In this document: positions 29,165-39,018 of the stretch, piece by piece
Layout: every line of letters begins with the position of its first letter
How positions within the stretch are numbered: the stretch's first letter is position 1
Assembly: GCF_014836765.1 (NCBI RefSeq)
Contig: NZ_JACSQG010000004.1
Coordinates: forward strand, 124,001 to 188,000
Direction: 5' to 3'
Origin: Serpens gallinarum
Lineage (GTDB): Bacteria > Pseudomonadota > Gammaproteobacteria > Pseudomonadales > Pseudomonadaceae
Length of the DNA: 64,000 bases
Translations under genes and position numbers: made by a program
Notes under the pieces: generated by a model
What the model saw: the letters and a program-made list of their open reading frames with translations, nothing else
Told to the model about the DNA's origin: nothing
Databases searched by the model: none

Positions 29165-30790
29165 TTACAACCGGAAACGTGTCACCAGACCATTGAGGTC
29201 CACGGCCAGGCGCGAAAGCTCTTGGCTGGCAGCGCTGGTCTGATTGGCGCCCGCGGCGCTTTGCAGTGACAGATCGCGGATATTCACCAGGTTGCGGTCC
29301 ACCTCCCGCGCCACATGGGCCTGCTCTTCGGCGGCGCTGGCGATCACCAGGTTGCGCTCGTTAATGCCCATGATGGCCGAGGCAATGCGCTCCAGCGCTG
29401 CGCCGGCAGCCTGGGCCACTTCCAGACTGCCACACGCACGCTGGGTGCTGTTCTGCATGGAACTGACCGCCTGGTCGGTTTCGGCATGGATACCCCCGAT
29501 CATCTGTTCGATTTCCTGGGTGGACTGTTGGGTACGGTGTGCCAAAGCACGCACCTCGTCGGCCACCACCGCAAAACCCCGCCCGTGTTCGCCGGCCCGT
29601 GCAGCCTCGATGGCCGCATTGAGCGCCAGCAGGTTGGTCTGGTCGGCAATGGAACGAATTACTTCGAGCACCTGAGCGATGTCTCGCACATTGGCAGCCA
29701 GCTTCTCCACCTGGCTGGCGGTGCCGTTCACATCGGCGGCCAGTTGACCGATCGAATCCACCGTCTGCAGCACCTGCTCGCGACCCTGCAGCGCCGTGGT
29801 ATTGGTTTCGCTGGAGGCTTCAGAGGTGCTAACCGCATTGCGCGCTACCTCCTCTACCGCGCTGGTCATTTCGTTGACAGCGGTAGCCGCCTGCTCGATC
29901 TGCTCGTTCTGCTGGTGCAGGCCACGTGAAGAGTCTTCGGTAACAGCGTTGAGCTCTTCTGCGGCAGAAGCCAGCTGATTGGACGAATCGGAAATCTGTT
30001 GCACAGTCGCGCGCAGCTTTTCCTGCATAGTCTGCAGCGCCTGCAGCAGGCGGGCGGGCTCGTCACGCCCCTCTACTTGAATCCTTTGGCTGAGATCGCC
30101 ATCAGCAACGCTGCCAGCCACACGCACGGCCTGGTTAAGGGGCTGGACGATGCTGCGAGTAAACAACACGGCAAGCAACACGGTGAGCAAAGCGGCCACT
30201 ATGATCGCCACAATCACACCCAGCACCGCGCTTTCGTAGACTTCGGTGGAATAGTTAGCCGCGGCTCTGGCGCCTTGAACATTCATTGTTCTCAGGCTGT
30301 CTAGCGCCGAAGTAATAGCATCGGCGTGATTGTTGATCACGCCAGCACCCACTACAGCGGCGCCCTGGACGTCGCCTACCTGCAAACGGGCGATGATTTT
30401 CTGCTGCTCGCCGAAATATCTTTGCTGGGCATCCTGAAATCGCGCGAAAGCAGCCTGCTCATTTGGCGAAGAAATGAGGTCATCGAACGTTGCCTGCAGA
30501 ACATCCAATCCACTGCGAATCTCCTGTAACTGGGCCAGCGTCGTGCGTGTGGTAGCGTCATCACGCTGAACCGACAGACGCAACGTCAACGTCCGGATGC
30601 GCTGCATGGACTGCTCCAGTTCACCCAGGGTCACAACGCTCGGCAACCAGAGCTCGTCCACTTCTTTGGCCTGAGTGCGCATGCCCGCCATCTGATTGAG
30701 GGCATACAGCCCCATCAACAATACGATGAAGGCAATCAGCCCGAACCCTAGTGCGGCACGAGGGGCGATATTGAGATTTCGAAGCGACAT
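29165..30790 (-). CDS. Methyl-accepting chemotaxis protein with four-helix-bundle sensor
   Basis: A 541-residue transducer. An N-terminal membrane helix (about 12-33), a periplasmic helical domain of about 155 residues resembling 4HB_MCP, a second helix (about 190-212, [20 protein letters not shown]), HAMP to about 265, and a signalling domain with the conserved tip [20 protein letters not shown] and [19 protein letters not shown]. There is no C-terminal CheR-docking pentapeptide. Ligand unknown; 4HB sensors bind small organic acids, aromatics or amino acids in other bacteria. Single-gene unit. Confidence 0.95.
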   Translation of the reverse strand: MSLRNLNIAPRAALGFGLIAFIVLLMGLYALNQMAGMRTQAKEVDELWLPSVVTLGELEQSMQRIRTLTLRLSVQRDDATTRTTLAQLQEIRSGLDVLQATFDDLISSPNEQAAFARFQDAQQRYFGEQQKIIARLQVGDVQGAAVVGAGVINNHADAITSALDSLRTMNVQGARAAANYSTEVYESAVLGVIVAIIVAALLTVLLAVLFTRSIVQPLNQAVRVAGSVADGDLSQRIQVEGRDEPARLLQALQTMQEKLRATVQQISDSSNQLASAAEELNAVTEDSSRGLHQQNEQIEQAATAVNEMTSAVEEVARNAVSTSEASSETNTTALQGREQVLQTVDSIGQLAADVNGTASQVEKLAANVRDIAQVLEVIRSIADQTNLLALNAAIEAARAGEHGRGFAVVADEVRALAHRTQQSTQEIEQMIGGIHAETDQAVSSMQNSTQRACGSLEVAQAAGAALERIASAIMGINERNLVIASAAEEQAHVAREVDRNLVNIRDLSLQSAAGANQTSAASQELSRLAVDLNGLVTRFRL

Positions 30791-30882
30791 GACAACGTCC
30801 TAAAATGATTCACGCCTAGATATCGACCGTGCCCAGCCAACCTGAAAGATAATGACCTACCGTTCGTCAGATGAATTATCGG

Positions 30883-31887
30883 TCACAGACCCTGTTTACC
30901 CGGGAGAATCGCCAGGAAATTATCCCGCGCCACCCGCTGCGCCACCTTGGCGGGCAATGCATCAAGGAACGGCTCGAAGGCTCGCAGGTGTTCCCCCAGA
31001 TTGCCGAAGCTGCCCACCAAGTCGGAACCGAGCATGAAACGCTCGGGATAGCGCTCTACCAGCGCCAGCCAATGCGGATCGGGCGCGCCCTCTTTGTCGA
31101 GCAAATACGGCCGCAACAGGGTCCAGGACAGATCGATATACAGGTTGGGATAGTCCGCCAGCAGGCGCTCGAGTGTTGGCCTTAGAAAGGCCAGCTTTTC
31201 CTGGTGGCGGTGCAATTCCATGCTGGTGCCGGCGTGGGCCCAGATGAAACGCACATGGGGGTGGTTGCGCAAGGGCGCTTCAATTTCCGCCAGGTACAGC
31301 GGATTGCGCTCACGCTTGGAGGTGATATTGGAATGCACCATAACCGGTAAATCGTACTCGGCAGCCAGGTGATAGATACGTGTCATCGCCTCGTTGTTGG
31401 CCCGGGGAATGTCTCCATAGGTCAAGGCGGTCAGATCGTCGTGGCGGGTGAAGACTTCGCCCAGACCCTGCCAGAGGCCCGGGTCCAATTCCAGCATGCG
31501 CCGCACATGGGCATCGGCATTCTTGTCTGCCGGGTTGAACCCGGAGAGAAAAGGATGCACGCGGCGACGGCGCTCAGGCGGCAACTGCTTCACCGCGGCG
31601 GCAACCAGCACATCGGTGGCGCTGTACCAATAAACCCCCGCGTCATCCCCGGCGTAGTAACGCGGCCGTTTCGGCTCGTCTTCGTGCCATTTCTTCGCCA
31701 CCGGAATACCGGCCAGCATCACATGCTCGGCCCCCGCCGCGTTCATCGCCTTGAACAGGCGGTCCATGCCCTCGCTTTCTTGGAAGAAATCCACATAGTG
31801 CAGATGGGCGTCGCTGTAGCGGTAGTCACGCGCCGACACGGCAGCACCGCAGGCGAGCAACCAGGCGATCAAGAGCAAACGGAGCAC
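30883..31887 (-). CDS. Exported amidohydrolase (Amidohydro_2 type)
   Basis: A 334-residue metal-dependent hydrolase of the amidohydrolase-2 group. The metal motif DAHLHYVDF follows the signal peptide, with LGEVFTRHDD, LPVMVHSN, FIWAHAGTS and MLGSDLVGS supplying the other expected ligands (Glu/His/His/Asp). A GTG at 31887 preceded by GAGGGAG is chosen as start, since it begins a good signal sequence (LRLLLIAWLLACGAAVSA); the upstream reading frame lacks features. LLAC could be a lipobox, so it may be lipid-anchored. Export is unusual for this family; substrate unknown. Confidence 0.77.
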   Translation of the reverse strand: MLRLLLIAWLLACGAAVSARDYRYSDAHLHYVDFFQESEGMDRLFKAMNAAGAEHVMLAGIPVAKKWHEDEPKRPRYYAGDDAGVYWYSATDVLVAAAVKQLPPERRRRVHPFLSGFNPADKNADAHVRRMLELDPGLWQGLGEVFTRHDDLTALTYGDIPRANNEAMTRIYHLAAEYDLPVMVHSNITSKRERNPLYLAEIEAPLRNHPHVRFIWAHAGTSMELHRHQEKLAFLRPTLERLLADYPNLYIDLSWTLLRPYLLDKEGAPDPHWLALVERYPERFMLGSDLVGSFGNLGEHLRAFEPFLDALPAKVAQRVARDNFLAILPGKQGL

Positions 31888-32038
31888 AGGGGTAATCTCC
31901 CTCGGGGTTCGGGGGATAGACACAAGGCCCATGCTCCGGTTCGATCCGGTTGTGATGTCGTCTGGCAGTATGGCAATTGGCCTTAGTGACGCACTCGGGT
32001 AGCCTGCAGTCTTCACTGTCAGGTCAATACCCGCCCCT

Positions 32039-32968
32039 ATGTCCTCGGTCATCAATGTCATCCTGCCGATTTTTGCGCTGATTCTGATCGGCTATGTGTG
32101 CCGCAAAACCAACCGCCTCGGCCCGCACGCCGCCTCGGAAATCAACCGTTTCGTGGTTTGGCTGGCGCTGCCGGCACTGCTGTTCAGCGTCACGGCCAAT
32201 TCCAGCTGGGAGAGTCTGTGGCAACCAGGCTTTCTGCTCGCCTTTGGCGGAGGCAGCCTCGCGGTATTCATTTTGACTTTGCTCTATCGTCTCAAACGCT
32301 CCGCACCGTTGGCCGACGCCAATATCGATGGGCTCAGCGCGGCCTACGCCAATACCGGTTACGTCGGCATTCCGCTGTGCATTCTGGTGTTTGGCGAAGG
32401 CGGACTGGAGCCGGCGTTGATCGCCACCCTGGTTGTGGTCTGTGGACTTTTTGCGATCGCCGTGGTGGGCATTGAAGTGGCGCTGCAAGGCGAAAAATCC
32501 CTGGGCGCGGCGGTGCGCAAGGTTAGCCTGGCGCTGCTGAAGAATCCGCTGGTGATCTCGCCGGTACTCGGCGCGCTCTGGGCCGCAGGCGGCCAGCCGC
32601 TGCCCCAGGCTTTGGCCGAACTGCTGCGCCTGCTCGGCGCGGCCACCACGCCCTGCGCACTGGTCTCACTGGGCCTGTTTCTAGCTCACGAGCAACGCGG
32701 GGACAGTGAAGGCAGCCTGGCTCTGACGGGCATGAAACTCATTATTCAGCCGCTGATTACCTGGTACGTTGCCTTTCAGCTGCTTGAACTGCCGTCCCTG
32801 TGGGCGCACGCCGCCCTGCTGCTCAGCGCCCTGCCCACCGGCACCGGCCCCTATATGCTGGCCGAGTACTACCAGCGCACCGCGACGCGGGTGTCCCGCG
32901 CCGTGCTGTATTCGACGCTGGGCTCGCTGGTCACCTTGTCGCTGTGCCTGTACTGGCTGGGTTATTGA
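32039..32968 (+). CDS. AEC-family (auxin efflux carrier-like) transporter
   Basis: A 309-residue membrane protein with about ten helices in two five-helix halves, each containing the AEC pattern: INRFVVWLALPALLFS in the first and ANTGYVGIPL, then LSALPTGTGPYMLAEYYQ in the second. Bacterial AEC proteins transport malate, malonate or other small organic anions; the substrate here is unknown. It is divergent from the amidohydrolase gene and ends at a shared terminator. Confidence 0.87.
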   Translation: MSSVINVILPIFALILIGYVCRKTNRLGPHAASEINRFVVWLALPALLFSVTANSSWESLWQPGFLLAFGGGSLAVFILTLLYRLKRSAPLADANIDGLSAAYANTGYVGIPLCILVFGEGGLEPALIATLVVVCGLFAIAVVGIEVALQGEKSLGAAVRKVSLALLKNPLVISPVLGALWAAGGQPLPQALAELLRLLGAATTPCALVSLGLFLAHEQRGDSEGSLALTGMKLIIQPLITWYVAFQLLELPSLWAHAALLLSALPTGTGPYMLAEYYQRTATRVSRAVLYSTLGSLVTLSLCLYWLGY

Positions 32969-33004
32969 AGGGTCCGTAACACCGTTAGCAGCAAATTCCC
33001 ATAA

Positions 33005-33030
33005 AAAAACCCCGCAAATGCGGGGTTTTT
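33005..33030. terminator. Bidirectional terminator between the AEC gene and deaD
   Basis: AAAAACCCCGCA and TGCGGGGTTTTT form a 12-bp perfect inverted repeat (33005-33016, 33019-33030) with a tiny central loop. The A/T tracts on both sides serve both convergent genes. Confidence 0.9.
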
Positions 33031-33044
33031 CGTTCAGCCGAGGA

Positions 33045-34718
33045 TCAATCCTCGCGATAGCGACGCAGCTTGAGAGCCTTGCCAGCAACGCGGGTGTCCT
33101 TGAGCTTACCGAGCAGACGGTCCAAACCGTCTTCCGGCAGTTCGATCAGGCTGAAGGTTTCGCGAATCTGGATGCGGCCGATGGCTTCGCGAGCCAGGCC
33201 ACCTTCGTTGAGAATCGCGCCAAGCAGGTTCTTCGCGGCGATGCCGTCGCGGGTCCCCAGCGAGGTGCGGCAACGTGCGCGACCCTCGGTCAGCTGTACA
33301 GGAGCGCGACGCTCACGGTATTCGCTGCGCTCACTGCTGCGATCGCCATCACGTTCGCGACGTTCACGCGTTGCGGACGGCACCAGGGGCTGCTCGCTCT
33401 GCACTTCAGCCAGGCTCAGCGCCTGACCATTAGTGGCCTTGCGCAGCATGGCCGCGGCAAGCGCACGCGGACTGCAGTCGAGGTCAGCAACCAGGCGGTC
33501 AAACAGCTCGCCGTGGCTGACTTCAGCATCAGCAATCAGCGGACGCAGGCTGTTGGTCAGTTTCTTGATACGTGCATCCAGCACCTGCTGCGCGTTGGGC
33601 AGCTGGGCTTCGACAACCTTCTGGCCGGTGACACGCTCAATGACCTGCAACATGCGACGCTCACGCGGGGTAACCAGCAGCAGCGCGCGACCTTCGCGAC
33701 CGGCACGACCGGTACGACCGATACGGTGTACGTAGGACTCCGGGTCGTAGGGCATGTCAACGTTGAGCACGTGAGTGATGCGCGGCACGTCAAGGCCACG
33801 GGCCGCCACGTCGGTGGCAACGACGATGTCCAGACGGCCATCCTTGAGCGAGTCGATGACGCGCTCACGCTGGTTCTGGGCGATATCGCCATTCAGCGCG
33901 GCAGCCTTGTAACCCTTGGCTTCCAGCGCGGCGGCTAGATCCAGAGTGGCTTGCTTGGTACGCACGAAGGCGATCAGCGCATCGAAGTCCTCGACTTCCA
34001 GCAGACGGCACACAGCCGAGATCTTCTGGTCGGCGTGAATCATCAGGTGCGCCTGATCAATGCGCGCCACGGTCTGGGTCTTGGCGGCGATCTTGATGTG
34101 CTTCGGCTCGCGCAAGTGCTTTTCGGCGATGGCACGGATCGAGTGCGGCAGAGTGGCGGAGAACAGCACGCTCTGACGGCTTTCCGGCATGGCCTCGAAG
34201 ATCACCTCCAGGTCATCCATAAAGCCCAGCTTGAGCATTTCGTCGGCTTCGTCGAGCACCAGATACTGGATGGTCGAGAGCAGTTTGTCGTTACGGCTCA
34301 GGTGATCGACCAGACGGCCCGGCGTCGCCACCAGCACCTGAGCGCCTTGACGAATGGCCTTGAGCTGCGGGCCCATGGGCGCGCCGCCGTAGACGGCAAC
34401 CACGCCGAGGCCGGGCATCTGGGTGGAATAGGTTTCAAACGCGGTGGCCACCTGCAGGGCCAGCTCGCGGGTCGGCGCGAGGATCAGCGCCTGGGGTTCA
34501 CGCTTGGCCGGGTCGATCTTGGACAGGATCGGCAGGGCAAACGCGGCGGTCTTGCCGGTCCCGGTCTGCGCCTGGCCGATCATGTCGTGGCCTTCAAGGA
34601 TCATCGGGATCGCTTGAGCCTGGATCGGAGACGGCTCTTCGTAGCCTGCGGCGATGACTGCAGCGAGAACGGAAGGATTAATACCGAGCGCGGCGAAGCC
34701 GACGGTTTCTTGGGTCAT
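33045..34718 (-). CDS. deaD: ATP-dependent DEAD-box RNA helicase DeaD (CsdA)
   Basis: A 557-residue RNA helicase. Motifs in order: Q motif (YEEPSPIQAQAIP), I (AQTGTGKT), Ia (PTRELALQV), DEAD (VLDEADEML), SAT (LFSATLP), then IV-VI (IAFVRTK, DVAARGLD, HRIGRTGRAGREG). The C-terminal region has the DbpA-type RNA-binding fold (RTSLGTRDGIAAKNLLGAI to KLRRYRED) after an Arg/Glu-rich linker. It acts in ribosome assembly and RNA turnover, notably in the cold. ATG 34718 is the standard start. Confidence 0.95.
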   Translation of the reverse strand: MTQETVGFAALGINPSVLAAVIAAGYEEPSPIQAQAIPMILEGHDMIGQAQTGTGKTAAFALPILSKIDPAKREPQALILAPTRELALQVATAFETYSTQMPGLGVVAVYGGAPMGPQLKAIRQGAQVLVATPGRLVDHLSRNDKLLSTIQYLVLDEADEMLKLGFMDDLEVIFEAMPESRQSVLFSATLPHSIRAIAEKHLREPKHIKIAAKTQTVARIDQAHLMIHADQKISAVCRLLEVEDFDALIAFVRTKQATLDLAAALEAKGYKAAALNGDIAQNQRERVIDSLKDGRLDIVVATDVAARGLDVPRITHVLNVDMPYDPESYVHRIGRTGRAGREGRALLLVTPRERRMLQVIERVTGQKVVEAQLPNAQQVLDARIKKLTNSLRPLIADAEVSHGELFDRLVADLDCSPRALAAAMLRKATNGQALSLAEVQSEQPLVPSATRERRERDGDRSSERSEYRERRAPVQLTEGRARCRTSLGTRDGIAAKNLLGAILNEGGLAREAIGRIQIRETFSLIELPEDGLDRLLGKLKDTRVAGKALKLRRYRED

Positions 34719-35218
34719 GGAGTTTGCCTCAAATGCATCCGCAAACACCCATGAGCCAAAGCTGCGCATGCCATGTACTGACCTTTTGGGTCACCCTGGC
34801 AGCCTTGTCGGCGAGGATTTGCGAGAACGCGTGATGATTATGAATGTAACGTCAAGGACGTCCGAAGGGCGGACATACAGCGGAAGCGGCGCTTCGTGGA
34901 ATTGCCTACCTGAACGGGGCCGAATGATCGACCGGCGAGCACTATACCGGAAACGTTTACGCTTTGCGCCAGCTTTTTGGCTTTTGCACACAACATTTTA
35001 CGTTTCTAACGCACCAGGTAGCCCGTGGGCAGCCAGTGATCGACTCTTGTTCAAGCACAGCCATTGCATTGCCGGTGCGAGCGCGGGATCTGATTTTAGT
35101 CATATCCATACGCTCTAACCCGTGACACACAAGCATATCGCAGCACTGTAAAGCAGATGACGCCGCACGGGCGGCTGGGCATACTGGCGAGCGTCTTTTA
35201 CCTCAAGGAAGCCTTCCC
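34719..35218. other. Long intergenic region between deaD and ppnP
   Basis: A 500-base region between divergent genes. Most of it probably belongs to the deaD leader: a -10-like TATAGT on the minus strand at 34941-34946 would give a leader of about 215 bases, in line with the long leaders known for cold-shock helicase genes. A small hairpin GTCCG/CGGAC lies at 34860-34874. On the plus side, AAGGAAG precedes ppnP. I see no small gene or RNA gene. Confidence 0.45.
34941..34946 (-). promoter_or_regulatory. Possible -10 element of the deaD promoter
   Basis: TATAGT on the minus strand matches the sigma-70 -10 consensus at 5 of 6 positions. The -35 region is poor (TGGCGC at a long spacing), so this is a tentative call. 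Confidence 0.25.
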
Positions 35219-35500
35219 ATGTTCAAAGTCAACGAGTATTTCGACGGCACCGTCAAGTCCATCGCTTTCGGCCTGAATCAAGGCACCGCCACCATCGGCG
35301 TCATGGCCCCCGGCGAATACGAATTCGGCACCGGCAAGAGCGAGATCATGCACGTGGTCGCCGGCGCCCTGACCGTCAAGCTGCCGGGCAGCGACAGCTG
35401 GGAAACCTACCAGGCTGGTAGCCAGTTCAACGTACCAGCCGATAGCAAGTTCCAGCTGCGCGTCGCCGTGGACACTGCTTACCTGTGCGAATACCACTGA
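35219..35500 (+). CDS. ppnP: Pyrimidine/purine nucleoside phosphorylase PpnP
   Basis: A 93-residue single-domain cupin (formerly DUF1255) that phosphorolyses several nucleosides to base and ribose 1-phosphate. The family sequence is clear throughout: [17 protein letters not shown], the cupin strands [23 protein letters not shown] and the C-terminal AYLCEYH. The length is the family norm. Single gene with a good ribosome site. Confidence 0.95.
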   Translation: MFKVNEYFDGTVKSIAFGLNQGTATIGVMAPGEYEFGTGKSEIMHVVAGALTVKLPGSDSWETYQAGSQFNVPADSKFQLRVAVDTAYLCEYH

Positions 35501-35634
35501 AATAGTTCCTCCGGGGTCGGCCATGCCCGCCCCGGCCGTTGCTGTAACTGTGACTTGCTGTCATGACAGCTTCATCTAAAGTTCCTAGTCTGTATCTGAC
35601 GTCGATCGATGTGGACCACTGATAAGGAGCCGCC

Positions 35635-35814
35635 ATGAATCCACACACCAGCACCTCCCAGCGCCCGGATCTCGCTCTGGATCTGCAATCCGTCGCCTTT
35701 GGCGCCATCATCGACGAATTGGGGCGTGAAGTTCCGATCACCGAGTCGATGATCCAGCAAGCCTGTCGCGAACTCGACGAAAGCCAGCAACGACAACAGC
35801 CCCCAAAAGACTGA
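35635..35814 (+). CDS. PA1571-like small protein
   Basis: A 59-residue protein beginning MNPHTSTSQRPDLALD, with core AFGAIIDELGREVPITESM and a predicted C-terminal helix (IQQACRELDESQQ). The core IIDxxGREVPITExMIQxAC recalls the small Pseudomonas family named after P. aeruginosa PA1571, function unknown. Coding evidence: AAGGAG seven bases before ATG, a clean codon pattern and a terminator 41 bases after the stop. It is a separate small transcription unit between ppnP and pdxB. Confidence 0.75.
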   Translation: MNPHTSTSQRPDLALDLQSVAFGAIIDELGREVPITESMIQQACRELDESQQRQQPPKD

Positions 35815-35855
35815 ACTACCCAGCGTGACCCCTCCAGGTCACCCGCGAAATGATC

Positions 35856-35887
35856 AAGGCCGGCAGCCTCATAGGTGCCGGCCTTTT
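35856..35887 (+). terminator. Terminator after the PA1571-like gene
   Basis: AAGGCCGGCA (35856-35865) and TGCCGGCCTT (35876-35885) form a perfect 10-bp stem with a 10-base loop, followed by TT. The A/T flanks suggest it also serves pdxB from the other side. Confidence 0.75.
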
Positions 35888-35954
35888 CGTATATTCCTAT
35901 GAATCGCGCCGCCGCGCCCAACCGCAGCCAATGTGGGCCTCGCCCGTTCAGGTA

Positions 35955-37100
35955 TCAGAGCAGTTCTGCCCCCAAGGCCCTCACCAGTCCAGCCAGTTCT
36001 GGCGCATCGCCTTGCAGCCGAACCTGCAGCCCGTCGATTTCACGGCGAGGTGGATAATGTTTGCGCAACGCATCGAATCCCAGCCGCCGAGCCTGTGCGT
36101 TCCCCACCAACGAGCGACGGAAACTCGCATCGTCGCGCCGTGGGTCATAAACCACACGACACAGCGCAGCCAGTGCCCACTCCAGATCCGCACCCGCCTG
36201 CAAGCTCAGCTGCGGCAACCAGGCAGGCGGCAGCAAGGTTTCCAGACTCACCGTGGGCGCCACGCCCAGATGCTCACAGAACGCGCGGTAAATCTGCGCG
36301 GTGCCGCGCGCCTTGCCTTCCAGGCTGTAACCGGCGATATGCGGCGTAGCGATACGGCAACGCTGAGCCAGAACGACATCCACCTGCGGCTCACCCTCCC
36401 AGACATCCAGCACCGCCTCCAGATCGGGGCGTTGCTGCAGCACGTCAAGCAGCGCCGCGTTATCGACCACCTCGCCACGGCTGGCGTTGATCAGCCAGGC
36501 GCCGGGCTTGAGACGCGCGAGCTGTTCAACACCAAACAGATGACGGGTTGGCCACTGCCCCTCGCCGGTAAGCGGCGTATGCATGCTGATCACATCGCAC
36601 TCCGCCAAAATGGTTGGCAAGTCGACAAAGTCACCCCCCTCTTCACGCGCCGCCCGGGGCGGATCGCAGACCAGCACGCGCCAGCCCAGACCACGCAGCA
36701 CCTCGACCAGCCGCCCGCCAACCTGCCCGGCGCCGACCACGCCGTAGCAGCGCTCGCTTAACGGCACGCCCTGCGCCTCGGCCAGCGCCAGCAGGCTGCC
36801 GAGAACATAATCCACCACACCGCGCGCATTGCAGCCTGGCGCGCTGGCCCAGGCAATGTCGGCGTCCGCCAGGTAATCCAGATCCAGGTGATCGGTGCCA
36901 ATGGTGCAGGTGCCGACAAAACGCACTGGACTGCCCGCCAGCAACCGAGCATTGACCTGGGTTACCGAACGCACCAGCAGCACATCGGCACGAGCCAACG
37001 CCTCGGCCGTGAAGGCGCGTCCCGGCTGGCGCTGGATGCTGCCAAACGACGCGAAGAACGCCTCAACCAGAGGAATATTTTCATCGGCAAGAATATGCAT
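35955..37100 (-). CDS. pdxB: Erythronate-4-phosphate dehydrogenase PdxB
   Basis: A 381-residue D-2-hydroxyacid dehydrogenase that oxidises 4-phosphoerythronate in pyridoxal phosphate synthesis. The start [20 protein letters not shown] is diagnostic of PdxB. The NAD motif is [17 protein letters not shown], and the catalytic Arg, Glu and His are in [17 protein letters not shown] and ATPHIAGYS. The extra C-terminal domain of PdxB (about residues 290-381) is present. ATG 37100 is chosen by homology. Divergent from the MATE gene. Confidence 0.96.
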   Translation of the reverse strand: MHILADENIPLVEAFFASFGSIQRQPGRAFTAEALARADVLLVRSVTQVNARLLAGSPVRFVGTCTIGTDHLDLDYLADADIAWASAPGCNARGVVDYVLGSLLALAEAQGVPLSERCYGVVGAGQVGGRLVEVLRGLGWRVLVCDPPRAAREEGGDFVDLPTILAECDVISMHTPLTGEGQWPTRHLFGVEQLARLKPGAWLINASRGEVVDNAALLDVLQQRPDLEAVLDVWEGEPQVDVVLAQRCRIATPHIAGYSLEGKARGTAQIYRAFCEHLGVAPTVSLETLLPPAWLPQLSLQAGADLEWALAALCRVVYDPRRDDASFRRSLVGNAQARRLGFDALRKHYPPRREIDGLQVRLQGDAPELAGLVRALGAELL

Positions 37101-37257
37101 GGCATGGGTCTCCGAAAACGAGGCCGACATTCTAGGCGCAAAACGCGACAGGCATTGTCAGAGGTCATCGCCTCCCACGCTGCGGCGAAACCGCGCGCAG
37201 CTTCCTGCGGCACTCTCCAACGCGTAGAATCGGCGTTTTTCCGCAGTTTGCTCCCAC

Positions 37258-38670
37258 ATGCCCGCCCAGTCTCGCAGTACCCGAGTGCGTCGCGAAGTTC
37301 GTGCCCTGCTCACCCTCGCCACGCCGATTATCATTGCTCAGCTGTCCACTACCGCCATGGGCTTCGTCGACACGGTGATGGCCGGTCGCGTCAGCCCCCA
37401 TGACCTGGCTGCCGTGGCGCTGGGCAATTCGATCTGGATGCCGGTCTTTCTGCTGATGACCGGTATTCTGCTGGCCACCACGCCCAAAGTGGCGCGGCGC
37501 TTCGGCGCCGGCCAGGAGGCCGAGATCGGCCCGCTGGTGCGCCAGGCACTGTGGCTGGGGCTGTCGATCGGCTGCGCAGCCGCCGTATTGTTGTGGAACG
37601 CCGAGCCGGTTTTGCACTGGATGAACGTGGAGGCCGAACTGGTCGAATTGTCCATGGGCTACCTGCGCGGGGTGGCCTGCGGCTTCCCCTTTGTGGCCCT
37701 GTATCACGTGCTGCGCTGTTTCAGTGATGCCCTGGGGCATACCCGCCCGAGCATGGTGATAGGCCTGCTGGGCCTGCTGCTGAACATTCCCCTCAACTAC
37801 ATCTTCATCTACGGCAAGCTCGGCGTGCCGGCCATGGGCGGAGTGGGCTGCGGCTGGGCCACGGCCATCGTCATGGTCGCCATGCTGGTGGGCATGCTCG
37901 TCTGGGTGAAGTGGGCACCGTATTACAAATCCTGCGGGCTGTTCCTGCGCTTCGACCGCCCCCATTGGCCGAGCATTCGCCGCTTGCTGACCATTGGTGT
38001 ACCCATTGGCATCGCGGTATTCGCCGAAGCGAGCATCTTCTCGGTAATCGCCCTGCTGATTGGCAGCCTGGGTGCCAGCGTGGTGGCCGGGCATCAGATC
38101 GCCCTGAACATTTCGTCGATGATTTTCATGGTGCCCTACTCCCTGGGCATGGCGGTAACCGTTCGGGTCGGCCAGGCCCTGGGGCGTCAGGAGCCTCGCG
38201 AAGCACGCTTCTCAGCAGGCGTAGGGATTGCCGTGGCGCTGTGCTATGCCTGTTTCTCCTGCAGCCTGGTGTTGCTGTTTACCGAGGAAATCGCGCGCAT
38301 CTATACCCCTGACCCGGCCGTACTCGCCGTGGCCACCTCGTTGCTGATTTATGCTGCGCTGTTCCAGTTCTCCGACAGCATCCAGGTCACTTCTGCTGGC
38401 GCGCTGCGCGGCTATCAGGATACCCGCGCGACCATGCTGATTACCCTGTTCTGCTACTGGGGCATTGGCTTGAGCATGGGCTACAGCCTGGGGCTCACCG
38501 ATATCTGGGGCGAGCCCAGCGGTCCGCGCGGGCTTTGGCAGGGGCTGATCATCGGCCTGAGCTGCGCCGCGCTACTGCTTGGTTGGCGCTTGGCACGCAG
38601 CGCGCGACGAGTGATTCGCGAGGCTCGGAGCAAGGGAGAGGCAAAAGCCGCCATGCTGAGCGCTCAATAA
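37258..38670 (+). CDS. MATE-family multidrug efflux protein (NorM-like)
   Basis: A 470-residue inner-membrane exporter of the MATE family with twelve helices. Family motifs include PIIIAQLSTTAMGFVDTVMAG at the start of helix 1 and GALRGYQDTRATMLI in the second half; an Asp in helix 1 (the D of VDTVMAG) is the usual cation-coupling residue in the NorM group. It probably exports cationic drugs in exchange for Na+ or H+. Drug range is not predictable. Single gene. Confidence 0.93.
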   Translation: MPAQSRSTRVRREVRALLTLATPIIIAQLSTTAMGFVDTVMAGRVSPHDLAAVALGNSIWMPVFLLMTGILLATTPKVARRFGAGQEAEIGPLVRQALWLGLSIGCAAAVLLWNAEPVLHWMNVEAELVELSMGYLRGVACGFPFVALYHVLRCFSDALGHTRPSMVIGLLGLLLNIPLNYIFIYGKLGVPAMGGVGCGWATAIVMVAMLVGMLVWVKWAPYYKSCGLFLRFDRPHWPSIRRLLTIGVPIGIAVFAEASIFSVIALLIGSLGASVVAGHQIALNISSMIFMVPYSLGMAVTVRVGQALGRQEPREARFSAGVGIAVALCYACFSCSLVLLFTEEIARIYTPDPAVLAVATSLLIYAALFQFSDSIQVTSAGALRGYQDTRATMLITLFCYWGIGLSMGYSLGLTDIWGEPSGPRGLWQGLIIGLSCAALLLGWRLARSARRVIREARSKGEAKAAMLSAQ

Positions 38671-38694
38671 GCGCCCAGGTCGGTGGCTGGGCGC
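38671..38694 (+). terminator. Hairpin directly after the MATE gene
   Basis: GCGCCCAG and CTGGGCGC form an 8-bp perfect stem with loop GTCGGTGG, starting on the base after the MATE stop codon. No T-run follows, so it may be a weak terminator or an RNA-stabilising end between the convergent MATE and tusA genes. Confidence 0.45.
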
Positions 38695-38705
38695 ACCGCG
38701 CCCTT

Positions 38706-38948
38706 TCAGTCCACCTTCTTGCGAATCCAATACAGGTATTGGCCGTCCTGTTCTGCCTGTTCCAGCAGCTCATGACCGAGGAACACGCAGAACTTGGGAA
38801 TGTCGCGGCGAGTGGACGGGTCGGTGGCGATCACCTTGAGCAGGTCACCGCCGTGCAGATCGCGCACCTTGTTGTGCAGCATCATCACCGGCTCCGGGCA
38901 ATTGAGCCCGCTGGCGTCGAGAATGGCGTCGGGTTGCAAAGAAGTCAT
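38706..38948 (-). CDS. tusA: Sulfur carrier protein TusA
   Basis: An 80-residue TusA protein. The sulfur-carrying cysteine is Cys17 in the CPxP motif ([16 protein letters not shown]), and the rest of the two-layer fold is intact ([21 protein letters not shown]). TusA passes persulfide sulfur from cysteine desulfurase to the 2-thiouridine machinery and other acceptors. Single gene, convergent with the MATE exporter. Confidence 0.95.
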   Translation of the reverse strand: MTSLQPDAILDASGLNCPEPVMMLHNKVRDLHGGDLLKVIATDPSTRRDIPKFCVFLGHELLEQAEQDGQYLYWIRKKVD

Positions 38949-39018
38949 GGGCTACTCCAGAAACAGGCCGCTATTGTGGCGCAAAGCCCGTTGCGAGCCC
39001 AGACAGGAAAGCAACGCC

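Noticed and set aside
30820-30827. Sigma-28-like -10 (GTCGATAT on the minus strand) before the chemotaxis gene
   Set aside because: Two mismatches to GCCGATAA and no TAAA-type -35 at the right spacing.
32769-33938. 389-codon frame running from the AEC gene into the deaD region on the plus strand
   Set aside because: Crosses a strong terminator and two well-supported genes in other frames; no domain.
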